Part shown: positions 50,935 to 59,035 of the stretch, one piece after another
Layout of the letters: each line of letters starts with the position of its first letter
Position numbering within the stretch: position 1 is the first letter of the stretch
NCBI RefSeq assembly: GCF_020982545.1
Contig: NZ_JAJKLK010000026.1
Location: 1 to 64,000 of the forward strand
Direction of reading: 5' to 3'
Source: Streptomyces sp. MNU76
Lineage (GTDB): Bacteria > Actinomycetota > Actinomycetes > Streptomycetales > Streptomycetaceae
Length of the DNA: 64,000 nt
Notes under the pieces: generated by a model
The model's database searches: none
What the model was told of the DNA's origin: nothing
What the model saw: only the letters and a program-made list of their open reading frames with translations
Made by a program: the position numbers and the translations under genes

Positions 50935-51089
50935 GACGGCATCGCCTCCTACCGGACTCTGTGAGGGTGTGAGGGCAAAACCCTTCCCCGCCCTGCAAGT
51001 TACCCTCGTCAGGGTGAATTTCAGCATGTTCGATTGACATATGTCTTCGATTTCTTCGGCAAGCCGTCCGGAGTTTTGCGCAGTGCCCC

Positions 51090-51518
51090 CTACGACAGCG
51101 CGTGCCACGCCTTGGACAGCGCCTGCCGGAGCTGGTCGGCCTGATGCGGGGTGAGGTCGCTGATCATGCGTTCCTCCAGGTCCCGCACGGGCCCCGCGAA
51201 GCGGGCGAGCAGCTCGCGCCCCTCGTCGGTCAGCAGGATGAGCAGCTCGCGCCGGTTGCGCGGATTGCGCTCCCGGCGCACGAGCCCCCGGTTCTCCAGA
51301 CTGCGGACGAGATCCGCGACGGACTGGGCCGTGACGAACGAGTCGCGGGCGAGCTGGGCGGCCGAGAGCCCGTCGTGGCGCTGGAGGACCGTGAGCGAGG
51401 TGTACTGCAGCGCCGTGATCCCGGCCGGCTTCACCAGATCGTCCAGGCGGGAGCGGACAACGAGCTCGACCTGCTTGACCATGTAGAGGAGCGAAGGGGG
51501 TGCCTTGGTGCCGACCAT
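51090..51518 (-). CDS. MarR-family regulator of the dehydrogenase pair
   Basis: 142 residues from ATG 51518, six bases after a TACGCT -10 box (leaderless); an upstream ATG at 51536 would overlap that box. Winged-helix core at about 40-105 (LQRHDGLSAAQLARDSFVTAQ, LVRSLENRGLVRRERNPRNR). It is divergent from the aldehyde dehydrogenase gene, and the gap carries two CAGGAATCCTG palindromes, so it is probably an autorepressor responding to an aromatic or aldehyde compound. Confidence 0.9.
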   Translation of the reverse strand: MVGTKAPPSLLYMVKQVELVVRSRLDDLVKPAGITALQYTSLTVLQRHDGLSAAQLARDSFVTAQSVADLVRSLENRGLVRRERNPRNRRELLILLTDEGRELLARFAGPVRDLEERMISDLTPHQADQLRQALSKAWHALS

Positions 51519-51539
51519 GGGGTCAGCGTAAAGCATTGA

Positions 51540-51587
51540 CAGGAATCCTGGGTGTGATGAAACTGCGGACCAACAGGAATCCTGTTG
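51540..51587. promoter_or_regulatory. Paired MarR operators
   Basis: The 11-base palindrome CAGGAATCCTG occurs exactly twice, at 51540-51550 and 51574-51584, centres 34 bases apart (about three helical turns). The second extends to CAACAGGAATCCTGTTG. Both lie between the MarR and aldehyde dehydrogenase starts. Confidence 0.75.
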
Positions 51588-51634
51588 GTTGAAGATGTAG
51601 CGATCAAGGCTGGACCAAAGCTGAGGAGTGGGCA

Positions 51635-53092
51635 ATGACGACCACCTTCGAGAGCGAGCCCGGGCGGCTGTTCATCGGTGGGCAGTGGCTCGAGGCGAGT
51701 GACGGTGCACGGACCGACGTGATCGACCCGTCCACGGGCCAGGTGGTCACGACCGTCGCGGAGGCGGGCGCGGCCGACGTGGACGCCGCGGTGCGCGCCG
51801 CCCGCGAGGCCTTCGACAGCGGAGGCTGGTCCGGGCTGAGCGGCCGCGAGCGCGGCCGGATCCTGAACCGCGTGGCTCAGCTCATCAGGGAGAACGCCGA
51901 CGAGATCGCGGCGATCGAGAGCCGCGACGTCGGCAAGCCCATCACGCTGGCCCACGCCGTCGACGTGACGAACGCGGCCAACGACTACGAGTACTACGCC
52001 TCCCTCGCCTGGACCCTGGACGGCTCCGCCCGCGACGTCCCGAACAACCGCCTCGCCTACACCAGGCGCGGCCCGATCGGAGTGGTCGGCGCGATCACCC
52101 CCTTCAACTTCCCGCTGATCCTGGCCGGTTCGAAGATCGCCCCCGCGCTCGCGGCCGGCAACACGGTCGTCCACAAGCCGGCCGAGGAGACCCCGCTCAG
52201 CGCCCTCTACATGGCGGGCCTCCTCAAGGAGGCCGGCGTCCCCGACGGCGTCTACAACGTCGTCACGGGTACGGGCCCGGTCGCGGGCGAGGCGCTGCTG
52301 CGCAACCCCGGCGTCGACAAGATCGCCTTCACCGGCTCCACCGCCACCGGCCGGCACGCGGCGAGCGTCGCCGGCGAGGGGCTGAAGCAGGTCACCATGG
52401 AGCTGGGCGGCAACGCGGCGCACGTCGTCTTCGAGGACGCCGACATCGAGAAGGCCATCGGCGCCATCATCAAGGGCTTCGTCTTCAACACCGGCCAGTT
52501 CTGCATGGGCGGCCCCCGGCTGCTGGTCGCCCGCCCCGTCTACGAGACCGTCCTCGGCATCCTCGCCGACGCGGTGCCCGGCGTGCCCCTCGGCGACCCC
52601 CGGCAGCCGGAGACCGTCATCGGCCCGATGGCGGGCGAGCGGCACCTGAAGAAGGTCGAGGAGTACGTCGAGCTGGCCCGCAAGGAGGGCGGCCGCATCG
52701 TGTGCGGCGGCGAGCGCCTGGACCTCGGCGGCGGCTACTACTACAAGCCGACCGTCATCGCCGACCTCGCCAACGACTCCCGGGTCGTCCAGGAGGAGGT
52801 CTTCGGGCCGGTCCTCACCGTGCAGCCCTTCGACTCCGAGGACGAGGCCGTCGAACTGGCCAACTCCACGCCGTACGGCCTGGCCTCCGGCATCCAGACC
52901 ACGAACCTCACCCGCGCCCACCGGGTGGCCGACCGCCTTCAGGCGGGCATCGTCTGGGTCAACGACTGGCCGATGCTCGACCCCGCCGTGCCCTTCGGCG
53001 GAGTGAAGGCCTCCGGCTTCGGCCGTGAGTACGGCCCCGAGGCCCTGGAGTCCTACACCAAGGTCAAGTCCGTCGTCGTCTCGCTCGACTGA
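51635..53092 (+). CDS. Aldehyde dehydrogenase
   Basis: 485 residues. General base Glu256 in MELGGN and nucleophile Cys290 in TGQFCMGG; cofactor motif FTGSTATGRH; closing motif FGGVKASGFGRE. Overall close to benzaldehyde/vanillin-type or betaine-type NAD(P)-dependent dehydrogenases. It oxidises an aldehyde to an acid, with the alcohol dehydrogenase 68 bases downstream making that aldehyde. Regulated by the divergent MarR gene. AGGAG site before ATG 51635. Confidence 0.93.
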   Translation: MTTTFESEPGRLFIGGQWLEASDGARTDVIDPSTGQVVTTVAEAGAADVDAAVRAAREAFDSGGWSGLSGRERGRILNRVAQLIRENADEIAAIESRDVGKPITLAHAVDVTNAANDYEYYASLAWTLDGSARDVPNNRLAYTRRGPIGVVGAITPFNFPLILAGSKIAPALAAGNTVVHKPAEETPLSALYMAGLLKEAGVPDGVYNVVTGTGPVAGEALLRNPGVDKIAFTGSTATGRHAASVAGEGLKQVTMELGGNAAHVVFEDADIEKAIGAIIKGFVFNTGQFCMGGPRLLVARPVYETVLGILADAVPGVPLGDPRQPETVIGPMAGERHLKKVEEYVELARKEGGRIVCGGERLDLGGGYYYKPTVIADLANDSRVVQEEVFGPVLTVQPFDSEDEAVELANSTPYGLASGIQTTNLTRAHRVADRLQAGIVWVNDWPMLDPAVPFGGVKASGFGREYGPEALESYTKVKSVVVSLD

Positions 53093-53160
53093 GCACCTTC
53101 CCCGGGATCCCCGGTGAGCCGCGGGACCGATCCGGTGGCTCACCGACGAACAAGGAGTTC

Positions 53161-54276
53161 ATGAGCATGTCCACCACCACACGTGCGGCCGTGGTCGAGT
53201 CCGGGGGCGCGCCCTTCACCCTCTCCGAGGTCGTCCTCGACCAGCCCGCGCAGGGCGAGGTCCTGGTCCGGATGGTCGCGGCCGGGCTGTGCCACACCGA
53301 CCTGGGGGTCGCCAGCGGCGGGCTGCCCTTCCCGCTGCCCGGCGTGCTGGGCCACGAGGGCGCCGGTGTCGTCGAGGCCGTCGGCCCGGGCGTCACCGCC
53401 GTAGCCCCGGGCGACCACGTCGTCCTGTCCTTCACCTCCTGCGGCGGCTGCCAGAACTGCCGCGACGGTCACCCGGCGTACTGCGCCACCTGGCTGCCGC
53501 TGAACCTGCTCGGCGGCCGGCGCGCCGACGGCACCAGCACCATCAGCCGTGACGGCCAGGACCTCGGCGGCCACTTCTTCGGCCAGTCCTCCTTCGCCGA
53601 GCGCGCCCTGGTCGACGAGCGCGGCCTCGTCAAGGTCGACCCGGACGTCCCGCTGGACTCCATCGCCCCGCTCGGCTGCGGCGTCCAGACGGGCGTCGGC
53701 GCCGTCTGGAACGTGCTGGAGCCCCGCCCGGGCAGCACCGTCGTCGTCCTCGGCGCAGGAGCCGTGGGCCTGTCCGCCGTGATGGCGGCGAACCTGACCC
53801 CGGCGACCACGGTCGTCGCCGTGGACAAGGTCGGCGAGCGCCTGGAACTGGCGAAGGAGCTGGGCGCCACCCACACGGTGAACGCCGGCGACGTCGCCGA
53901 CATCACCGAGGCGATCATGGAGATCACCGGCGGCCGGGGTGCCGACGGCGTCGTGGAGACCACCGGCAGCGTCGCCGTGCTCCGCAAGGGCGTCGACGCC
54001 CTCGCCGCGCGCGGCACCCTGGTCATCGTGGGCGCCCCGCCGTTCGGCACGGAGGTCTCCCTCGACGTCAACGGAATGCTCGGCGGCAAGCGGGTCGTCG
54101 GCCTCACCCTCGGCGACAACGAGATCCAGACCGCCATCCCGGTCCTCGTCCAGCTCGTCAAGGAGGGCAAGCTGCCGCTCGACCGGCTGATCACCCGGTA
54201 CGAGTTCGAGGACATCGACCGGGCGGTCGCCGACATGAGCGGCGGCCGGAGCATCAAGCCGGTGCTGACCTTCTGA
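53161..54276 (+). CDS. Zinc-dependent aryl/aliphatic alcohol dehydrogenase
   Basis: 371 residues. Catalytic zinc ligands Cys44 and His65 (with Glu66) and structural zinc Cys94, Cys97, Cys100, Cys108 are intact; NAD-binding GAGAVG follows. The arrangement and the LGCGVQTGVGAVWNVLEP segment place it with class III/aryl-alcohol dehydrogenases such as XylB. Probably oxidises an aromatic or other primary alcohol for the preceding aldehyde dehydrogenase. The same MarR-controlled transcript is likely. A second in-frame ATG lies two codons in. Confidence 0.92.
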   Translation: MSMSTTTRAAVVESGGAPFTLSEVVLDQPAQGEVLVRMVAAGLCHTDLGVASGGLPFPLPGVLGHEGAGVVEAVGPGVTAVAPGDHVVLSFTSCGGCQNCRDGHPAYCATWLPLNLLGGRRADGTSTISRDGQDLGGHFFGQSSFAERALVDERGLVKVDPDVPLDSIAPLGCGVQTGVGAVWNVLEPRPGSTVVVLGAGAVGLSAVMAANLTPATTVVAVDKVGERLELAKELGATHTVNAGDVADITEAIMEITGGRGADGVVETTGSVAVLRKGVDALAARGTLVIVGAPPFGTEVSLDVNGMLGGKRVVGLTLGDNEIQTAIPVLVQLVKEGKLPLDRLITRYEFEDIDRAVADMSGGRSIKPVLTF

Positions 54277-54380
54277 CCCGCGGGCCCGCCGGGCGTCCCG
54301 ACGCCCGCGAGCCCGCCCACCGCCTCCGACAACCGAGAAGCCATCTCCCGCCGGGGCACGTTCTCCCCGCGTGACCCCGG

Positions 54381-54417
54381 CCCTGTGGGTGACCTGCACA
54401 CCAGGTCACCCACAGGG
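54381..54417. terminator. 16-bp perfect hairpin terminator
   Basis: Stem CCCTGTGGGTGACCTG (54381-54396) with 54402-54417 and a 5-base loop, in the convergent gap between the alcohol dehydrogenase and TetR genes. Confidence 0.8.
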
Positions 54418-54472
54418 CTGTCGGGGGCATGAGGCATCGGAGCGAGAGAGGGCGGCGTACGCCCGGGGGCGC

Positions 54473-55045
54473 TCAGCGGCTGCGGTGCAACGCGACCAGC
54501 AGCTGCCACGCCTGGTCGGCGATCACCCGCGGGGTGCCGTCCAGCAGACCGTGCAGCCAGTCCGCGAGGACCCCCGCGAAGGTCGCCGCCACGGCGGAGG
54601 CCACCAGCGGCGCGTCCGCGGCCCCCGCGAGCTCGCGTTCACGCAGGCTGTAGGCGCGCAGGTCCCGGTGCAGCACCCGGCCGAGCGGTCCGCCACCGCC
54701 GGGCGCGAGCAGCGTGCGGTACAGCGCGGCGTGCGGGGCGAGACCGGCGAAGAACTCCGGCAGGGCGTCCGGCGCCCGCACCGGGTCGGGGCGTCCGCGC
54801 CAGGCGTGCAGCGCCTCCACGGCCTCCCGTACGACATCGGCGCAGGCGTCGACCGCCAGCGCCTCCAGGTCCGGGTAGTGCACGTAGAACGTGGCCCGGC
54901 CCACCCCCGCCCGGCGGACCAGCGCGGCCACGCTGACCTCGTGCAGGGGGTGCCGGGCGCACTCGTCGAGGAGGGCCTCCCGCAGCCTGGCCCGGGTGCG
55001 GGAGGCCCGGGGGTCCTCCGTGGCCCGGGGCTCCTCGGGGGTCAT
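54473..55045 (-). CDS. TetR-family regulator
   Basis: 190 residues. Helix-turn-helix VSVAALVRRAGVGRATFYVHYPDLEAL at about 38-64, followed by an Ala/Leu-rich helical domain. The ATG at 55045 overlaps the stop of the DUF1304 gene by four bases, so both come from one transcript. Two TGGAC-type palindromes before the DUF1304 gene are its likely autoregulatory sites. Confidence 0.9.
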   Translation of the reverse strand: MTPEEPRATEDPRASRTRARLREALLDECARHPLHEVSVAALVRRAGVGRATFYVHYPDLEALAVDACADVVREAVEALHAWRGRPDPVRAPDALPEFFAGLAPHAALYRTLLAPGGGGPLGRVLHRDLRAYSLRERELAGAADAPLVASAVAATFAGVLADWLHGLLDGTPRVIADQAWQLLVALHRSR

Positions 55046-55404
55046 CCGGCGGCGAGGACGGCGGCCAGAGCCAGGGCGCCGGGCAGGGCCTGGGCGACGA
55101 GGATGCGGCGGTTGGCGGTGGCGGCGCCGTACACACCCGCGACGATCACACAGGACAGGAAGAAGATCTGCGCCCGGAATCCGGTCGGGTCGTCGGCGAT
55201 CAGGCCCCAGACCAGACCGGCGGCGAGGAAGCCGTTGTAGAGGCCCTGGTTGGCGGCGAGGGAGGCCGTCCGCCGCGCCATCTCGGCGTCCATCCCGTGG
55301 AAGGACATCCCCGGCTTCTTCTGCCACAGGAACATCTCCATCACCAGGATGTACGCGTGCAGCAGGGCCACCAGCGCGACCAGCACGTTCGCCAGGATCT
55401 CCAT
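55042..55404 (-). CDS. DUF1304 membrane protein
   Basis: 120 residues from ATG 55404; a TTG two codons upstream is possible. Four hydrophobic segments (ILANVLVALVALLHAYILVM, NQGLYNGFLAAGLVWGL, IFFLSCVIVAGVYGAATA, LVAQALPGALALAAVLAA). Motif EMFLWQKKPGMSFHGM and NQGLYNGFLA are diagnostic of DUF1304. Function unknown; often found beside TetR regulators as here, which suggests a small exported-compound or stress role. Confidence 0.9.
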   Translation of the reverse strand: MEILANVLVALVALLHAYILVMEMFLWQKKPGMSFHGMDAEMARRTASLAANQGLYNGFLAAGLVWGLIADDPTGFRAQIFFLSCVIVAGVYGAATANRRILVAQALPGALALAAVLAAG

Positions 55405-55447
55405 GGTCAACAGACTCCGTCGTTCACTCGATGCTTCCTGAATTTCT

Positions 55448-55482
55448 TGGACAGGTGTCCACTATAGCTGGACGACTGTCCA
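55448..55482. promoter_or_regulatory. Paired TGGAC operators before DUF1304-tetR
   Basis: TGGACAGGTGTCCA (55448-55461) and TGGACGACTGTCCA (55469-55482), both with perfect arms, 21 bases apart. A minus-strand -10-like TATAGT sits between them. This is an autoregulated promoter for the DUF1304-tetR unit. Confidence 0.7.
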
Positions 55483-55485
55483 TGA

Positions 55486-55914
55486 AGTCCAGTCGTCGTC
55501 ACCAGCTCCCTGCTGTTCGCCGAGGACGGCGGGGAGCGGGATCCCGGCCTGAACGTGGACTGGCCGCGCCTGCACGGCGCCGAGGCCTTCACAGCCGCAC
55601 TGAAGGACCCCGCCAGGCTGCTGCTGGCCGCCGTGCGCGACGGCGAGGTCGTCGGTCATCTGCAGGGATCGATGTCCGGCCCCACCGCCATGCGGCCCGT
55701 CGGATCGGCGACCCTCATGGCGCTGTACGTCCGGCCCGAGCACCGGCGCTCCCGGGTCGGGGCCCGCATGGTCGACACCTTCCTGGCGTGGGCGCGGGAG
55801 CGGGGCGCGGCGCACGCGGAGGTGACCGCCTCGGCCGCCAACGCCGACGCCATCCGGTTCTACGAGCGCGAGGAGTTCCGTCCCCAGGCGCTCACCCTGC
55901 GGCTGAACCTGTAG
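55486..55914 (+). pseudogene. GNAT acetyltransferase lacking its start
   Basis: Acetyltransferase text begins right after an in-frame stop (55483-55485): VVVTSSLLFAEDGGERDPGL, then WPRLHGAEAFTAALKDPARL, ALYVRPEHRRSRVGARMVDT and AIRFYEREEFRP, the last two being the CoA loop and C-terminal strand. The first possible initiation codon in frame is GTG 55555, about 25 codons inside the homologous region. The missing 5' end abuts the TGGAC operators of the divergent gene. The GTG product (119 residues) would keep the CoA site, so residual activity is not excluded. Confidence 0.6.
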
Positions 55915-55987
55915 CCGGCGGGTACCCGGGGAGCGTATGGGCGGCGGCGGACCCTCCCCCGCGCCCGGGATCCCGTACGGAGGAGAC

Positions 55988-56379
55988 ATGGCACTGGTAC
56001 AGGCGGGCCTCGTGGTGCTGGACTGCGCCGAGCCGGAGAAGCTCGCGGTGTTCTACAAGGCACTGCTGGACGCGCGGGAGACGGACGCGACCGCCAACCG
56101 CGTCGAGATCGAGGGCGCCTGCGGTGCCCGGATGGCGTTCCGCCGCGACGTCAACGCCACCCCGCCCAGCTGGCCCCGCCCGAGAACTCCCTCCAGGCCC
56201 ACCTCGACTTCTACGTCGAGGACCTGGACGAGGCCGAGCGGCTGATCGTCTCGCTCGGCGGGCGTCCGGTCGACACCAAGGAGGCGAGCGGACCCTTCGA
56301 GGAACGCGGCTACTCCGACCCGGCCGGCCACTCCTTCACACTGCGCCGCGAACACCCCACGGCCCCCAAGCAGGGCTAG
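55988..56379 (+). pseudogene. VOC-family (glyoxalase-like) gene with one frameshift
   Basis: ATG 55988 with a GGAGGAG site reads MALVQAGLVVLDCAEPEKLA to NATPPSWPRP. Near 56165 the reading must move to the next frame, which gives PENSLQAHLDFYVEDLDEAE through GYSDPAGHSFTLRRE and stops at 56379. Joined, the product is a normal VOC-superfamily protein of about 130 residues. A single-base change in a C-rich run is the cause, so this may be a recent mutation or a sequencing error. Confidence 0.8.
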
Positions 56380-56394
56380 GCAGGGTCAGGGGCC

Positions 56395-56442
56395 CGGAAA
56401 GAGGTCGGGTGGCCCGCGCGCGGGCCACCCGACCTCTTTCCG
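56395..56442. terminator. 48-bp perfect palindrome terminator
   Basis: Arms of 24 bases (56395-56418 and 56419-56442) are exact complements, beginning CGGAAAGAGGTCGGGTGGCC, with no separate loop. Located between the VOC gene and the convergent DUF4235 gene; each side ends in an AAAG/CTTT stretch. It serves both strands. Confidence 0.85.
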
Positions 56443-56446
56443 AACG

Positions 56447-56743
56447 TCAGTCCCGGCCTCCCTTCTCGTCGGCCGGCCACACCCCGGTGGACCGCTCGAT
56501 GGCCTTGGCGCCCGTGCGGTCCACCGCGCTGCGCACGACCGCGAAGATCGCACCCTGGACGGCAGCCGCCAGCAGGATCTCGCCCCAGCCCCGGTCCCGG
56601 TCCAGCGCGTCGGGCGCGTCGTCCTCGTGCCGGATCAGCTTCCAGGTCTTGCGGAACGCGGCCGAGGCCACCGCACCGCTCACCCAGCCCAGCGCGAAGC
56701 CGATCGGCTTGTAGGCGACTGGCAGCTTCTTCTTCTTGGACAT
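56447..56743 (-). CDS. DUF4235-domain membrane protein
   Basis: 98 residues. Two amphipathic/hydrophobic helices, PIGFALGWVSGAVASAAFRK with TWKLIRHEDDAPDALDRDRG, then WGEILLAAAVQGAIFAVVRS. The DUF4235 hallmarks are the WKxI and AAAVQGAIFA segments. Small integral membrane protein of unknown function, common in actinobacteria. ATG 56743 with GGAGGA. Confidence 0.9.
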   Translation of the reverse strand: MSKKKKLPVAYKPIGFALGWVSGAVASAAFRKTWKLIRHEDDAPDALDRDRGWGEILLAAAVQGAIFAVVRSAVDRTGAKAIERSTGVWPADEKGGRD

Positions 56744-56791
56744 CTGGTCCTCCTCCTTCGCGTGCGGATGGTCGGCGGCGACGCCGTCCGG

Positions 56792-57808
56792 TCAGGGACG
56801 ACCCCGCGGGGCCACGACCTCGGCGGCGGGCACCGGCCCCGGCGGCGTGCCGTCGCCGAACGGGCTGCCGCCCAGGTCCTCCCGCCCGTGGGGGGCGAGC
56901 CAGCCCGCGAGATCGGGGCCCAGCGGCACCACGGCGGTCGGGTTGATGCCCGTGTGCACCTGGTAGTAGTGCCGCTTGATGTGGTCGAAGTCGACGGTGT
57001 CCCCGAACCCGGGGGTCTGGAAGAGATCACGGGCGTAGGCCCACAGCACCGGGTCCTCCGCCAGCTTCCAGCGGTTGCACTTGAAGTGACCGTGGTAGAC
57101 GGGGTCGAAACGCACCAGTGTGGTGAAGAGCCGGATGTCCGCCTCCGTGATCGTCCCGCCGACGAGATAGCGCTGCCCCGCCAGCCGCTCCGACAGCGCC
57201 TCCAGCCGCCGGAACACCCCGGTGCAGGCCTCCTCGTACTCCTTCTGCCCGGTGGCGAAGCCCGCCCGGTACACGCCGTTGTTGACGTCCTCGTAGACCT
57301 CGGCCATCACCGTGTCGATCTCCTCGCGCAGGGCCTCGGGGTACAGGTCGGGCGCGCCCTCGCGGTGCAGATCCGTCCACTCGGTGGCGAGGTCGAGGGT
57401 GATCCGCTGGTAGTCGTTGGTGACCAGTTCACCGCTCGGTACGTCCACGACCGCGGGGACGCTGACCCCGCCCGGGTAGTCGCTCTCCCGGGCGTCGTAC
57501 GCCTCCTTCAGGAAGCGGATGCCCAGCACCGGGTCGCGGCCGCCGGGGTCCAGCGTGAACCGCCAGCTCCGGTCGTCCTGGATCGGGTCGACGACGGCCA
57601 TCGACAGGGCGTCCTCCAGCCCCAGCAGGCGCCGGGAGATCACCGCCCGGCTCGCCCACGGGCAGGCACGGCTGACCACCAGCCGGTAGCGGCCCGCCTC
57701 CACCGGCCAGCCGTCGCGGCCGTCGGCGGTGATCCGGTCCGCGAAGTGGCTCCTGGACCTCTTGAACGCCTTCCGCCCGTACGCCTCGTTGCCCTCACCG
57801 ACACTCAT
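56792..57808 (-). CDS. Xi-class GST-like (glutathionyl-hydroquinone reductase) protein
   Basis: 338 residues. Thioredoxin-fold start with the active-site Cys49 in SRACPWASR, a long loop with GGVSVPAVVD, and an all-helical C-terminal half containing YLVGGTITEADIRLF and HYYQVHTGINPTAVVPLG. These are the xi-class signatures. The family reduces glutathionyl-hydroquinones, yet actinomycetes use mycothiol rather than glutathione. The physiological thiol is therefore uncertain. Divergent from the CDF exporter gene. Confidence 0.9.
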   Translation of the reverse strand: MSVGEGNEAYGRKAFKRSRSHFADRITADGRDGWPVEAGRYRLVVSRACPWASRAVISRRLLGLEDALSMAVVDPIQDDRSWRFTLDPGGRDPVLGIRFLKEAYDARESDYPGGVSVPAVVDVPSGELVTNDYQRITLDLATEWTDLHREGAPDLYPEALREEIDTVMAEVYEDVNNGVYRAGFATGQKEYEEACTGVFRRLEALSERLAGQRYLVGGTITEADIRLFTTLVRFDPVYHGHFKCNRWKLAEDPVLWAYARDLFQTPGFGDTVDFDHIKRHYYQVHTGINPTAVVPLGPDLAGWLAPHGREDLGGSPFGDGTPPGPVPAAEVVAPRGRP

Positions 57809-57915
57809 GCCGTCCGTCCTCCCGGTTCCGGCCGGTTACGTCTGCCCTGAGAGGAGTTCCCCGATTTCCGCGACGCCCACGGTGTGAGCGCGACCGGTCG
57901 GGGCAAGCGGCGAAA

Positions 57916-58974
57916 GTGACCCGGACACCACAAGACACCGAGACGAAGGACGAGCGGGGCGGGGCGGTTCTCGAAGGACCGGGGACCCGGGAACAGAGCG
58001 GGACACGGGGACAGGGAGAGACACGGGCCGACCGCAGGACCAGGATCACCGTCCTCGTCGCCCTCGGCGCCAACATCCTGATCGCCGTGGCCAAGACCGT
58101 CGGCGGACTCCTCGCCGGCTCGCCCGCGCTGTTGTCGGAGGCCGCGCACTCGGTCGCGGACAGCCTGAACGAGGTCTTCCTCCTCGCCGCGCTGCGCCGC
58201 AGCCGCCGTCCCGCCGACGCCCGGCACCCCTTCGGCTACGGCAAGGAGCGCTTCTTCTGGTCCCTGCTGGCCGCCGTCGGCATCTTCGTGATGGGCGGCT
58301 GCTTCTCCTTCTACCAGGCGGTCCACGCCCTGACGGGCGAGAGCAGGGACTCCTACGGCGGCTACGTCGCCGGAATCGCCGTGCTCGGCGTGGCCCTCGT
58401 CTCCGAGGGCGCCTCACTGCTGCGGGCCCTGCACCAGGTGCGGCGGGAGGGTGGCGTCGACGGACTGCGGGACCCGGCACTGCGCACGGTGGTCGCCGAG
58501 GACGGCACGGCGGTCCTCGGGGTGACCCTCGCGATCGCCGGGATGGCCCTGCACATGGTGACCGGCGAGGTGATCTGGGAGGCGTCCGCCTCCTTCGCGA
58601 TCGGGGCCCTGCTCGTGTACGTCGCCTACTGGCTCGGCCGGGACGCCCGCGAACAGCTCATCGGGGTCGCCGCCGACCCCGAACCCAGCCGGAAGATCCG
58701 CTCCCTGCTGGAGGCGCAGCCCGAGATCGACACCGTCGAGGCCCTGCTCACCATGCAACTCGGCCTGGAATCGACCCTGGTGGCCGCTCGCGTCGACCTC
58801 GTCCCCGGCCTCGACAGCGAGGAGGTCGAGCTGGTCGCCGTCCGTATCAAACGCTCCATCGCCCATGTCGTCCCCGAGGCCGACCAGATCTTCCTCGACG
58901 TGACGGAGAAGACGGGCCCCGGGGAGCGGGCAGGAGAAAACCCCGCCGCGACGGGGGAACGCGGCGGGGCCTGA
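57916..58974 (+). CDS. Cation diffusion facilitator (CDF) metal exporter
   Basis: 352 residues from GTG 57916; the first 40 residues are charged and poorly conserved, so a later start is conceivable. Six hydrophobic segments with SEAAHSVADSLNE (metal-site His/Asp in helix 2, normally HxxxD) and AEDGTAVLGV in helix 5. A C-terminal ferredoxin-like cytoplasmic domain follows (PEIDTVEALLTMQLGLESTL). Exports divalent cations such as Zn, Mn or Fe in exchange for protons. Confidence 0.9.
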   Translation: MTRTPQDTETKDERGGAVLEGPGTREQSGTRGQGETRADRRTRITVLVALGANILIAVAKTVGGLLAGSPALLSEAAHSVADSLNEVFLLAALRRSRRPADARHPFGYGKERFFWSLLAAVGIFVMGGCFSFYQAVHALTGESRDSYGGYVAGIAVLGVALVSEGASLLRALHQVRREGGVDGLRDPALRTVVAEDGTAVLGVTLAIAGMALHMVTGEVIWEASASFAIGALLVYVAYWLGRDAREQLIGVAADPEPSRKIRSLLEAQPEIDTVEALLTMQLGLESTLVAARVDLVPGLDSEEVELVAVRIKRSIAHVVPEADQIFLDVTEKTGPGERAGENPAATGERGGA

Positions 58975-59035
58975 GACACGGGTGCCCGGCCCTTCGGGGA
59001 ACATGCGTGGCAGGGTGAAGTTTTTAGTTCCCACC

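Noticed and set aside
54381..54417. Palindrome considered as a TetR operator
   Set aside because: It lies downstream of both convergent genes and has a 16-bp stem with a short loop, so a terminator is the better explanation; the operators are at 55448-55482.
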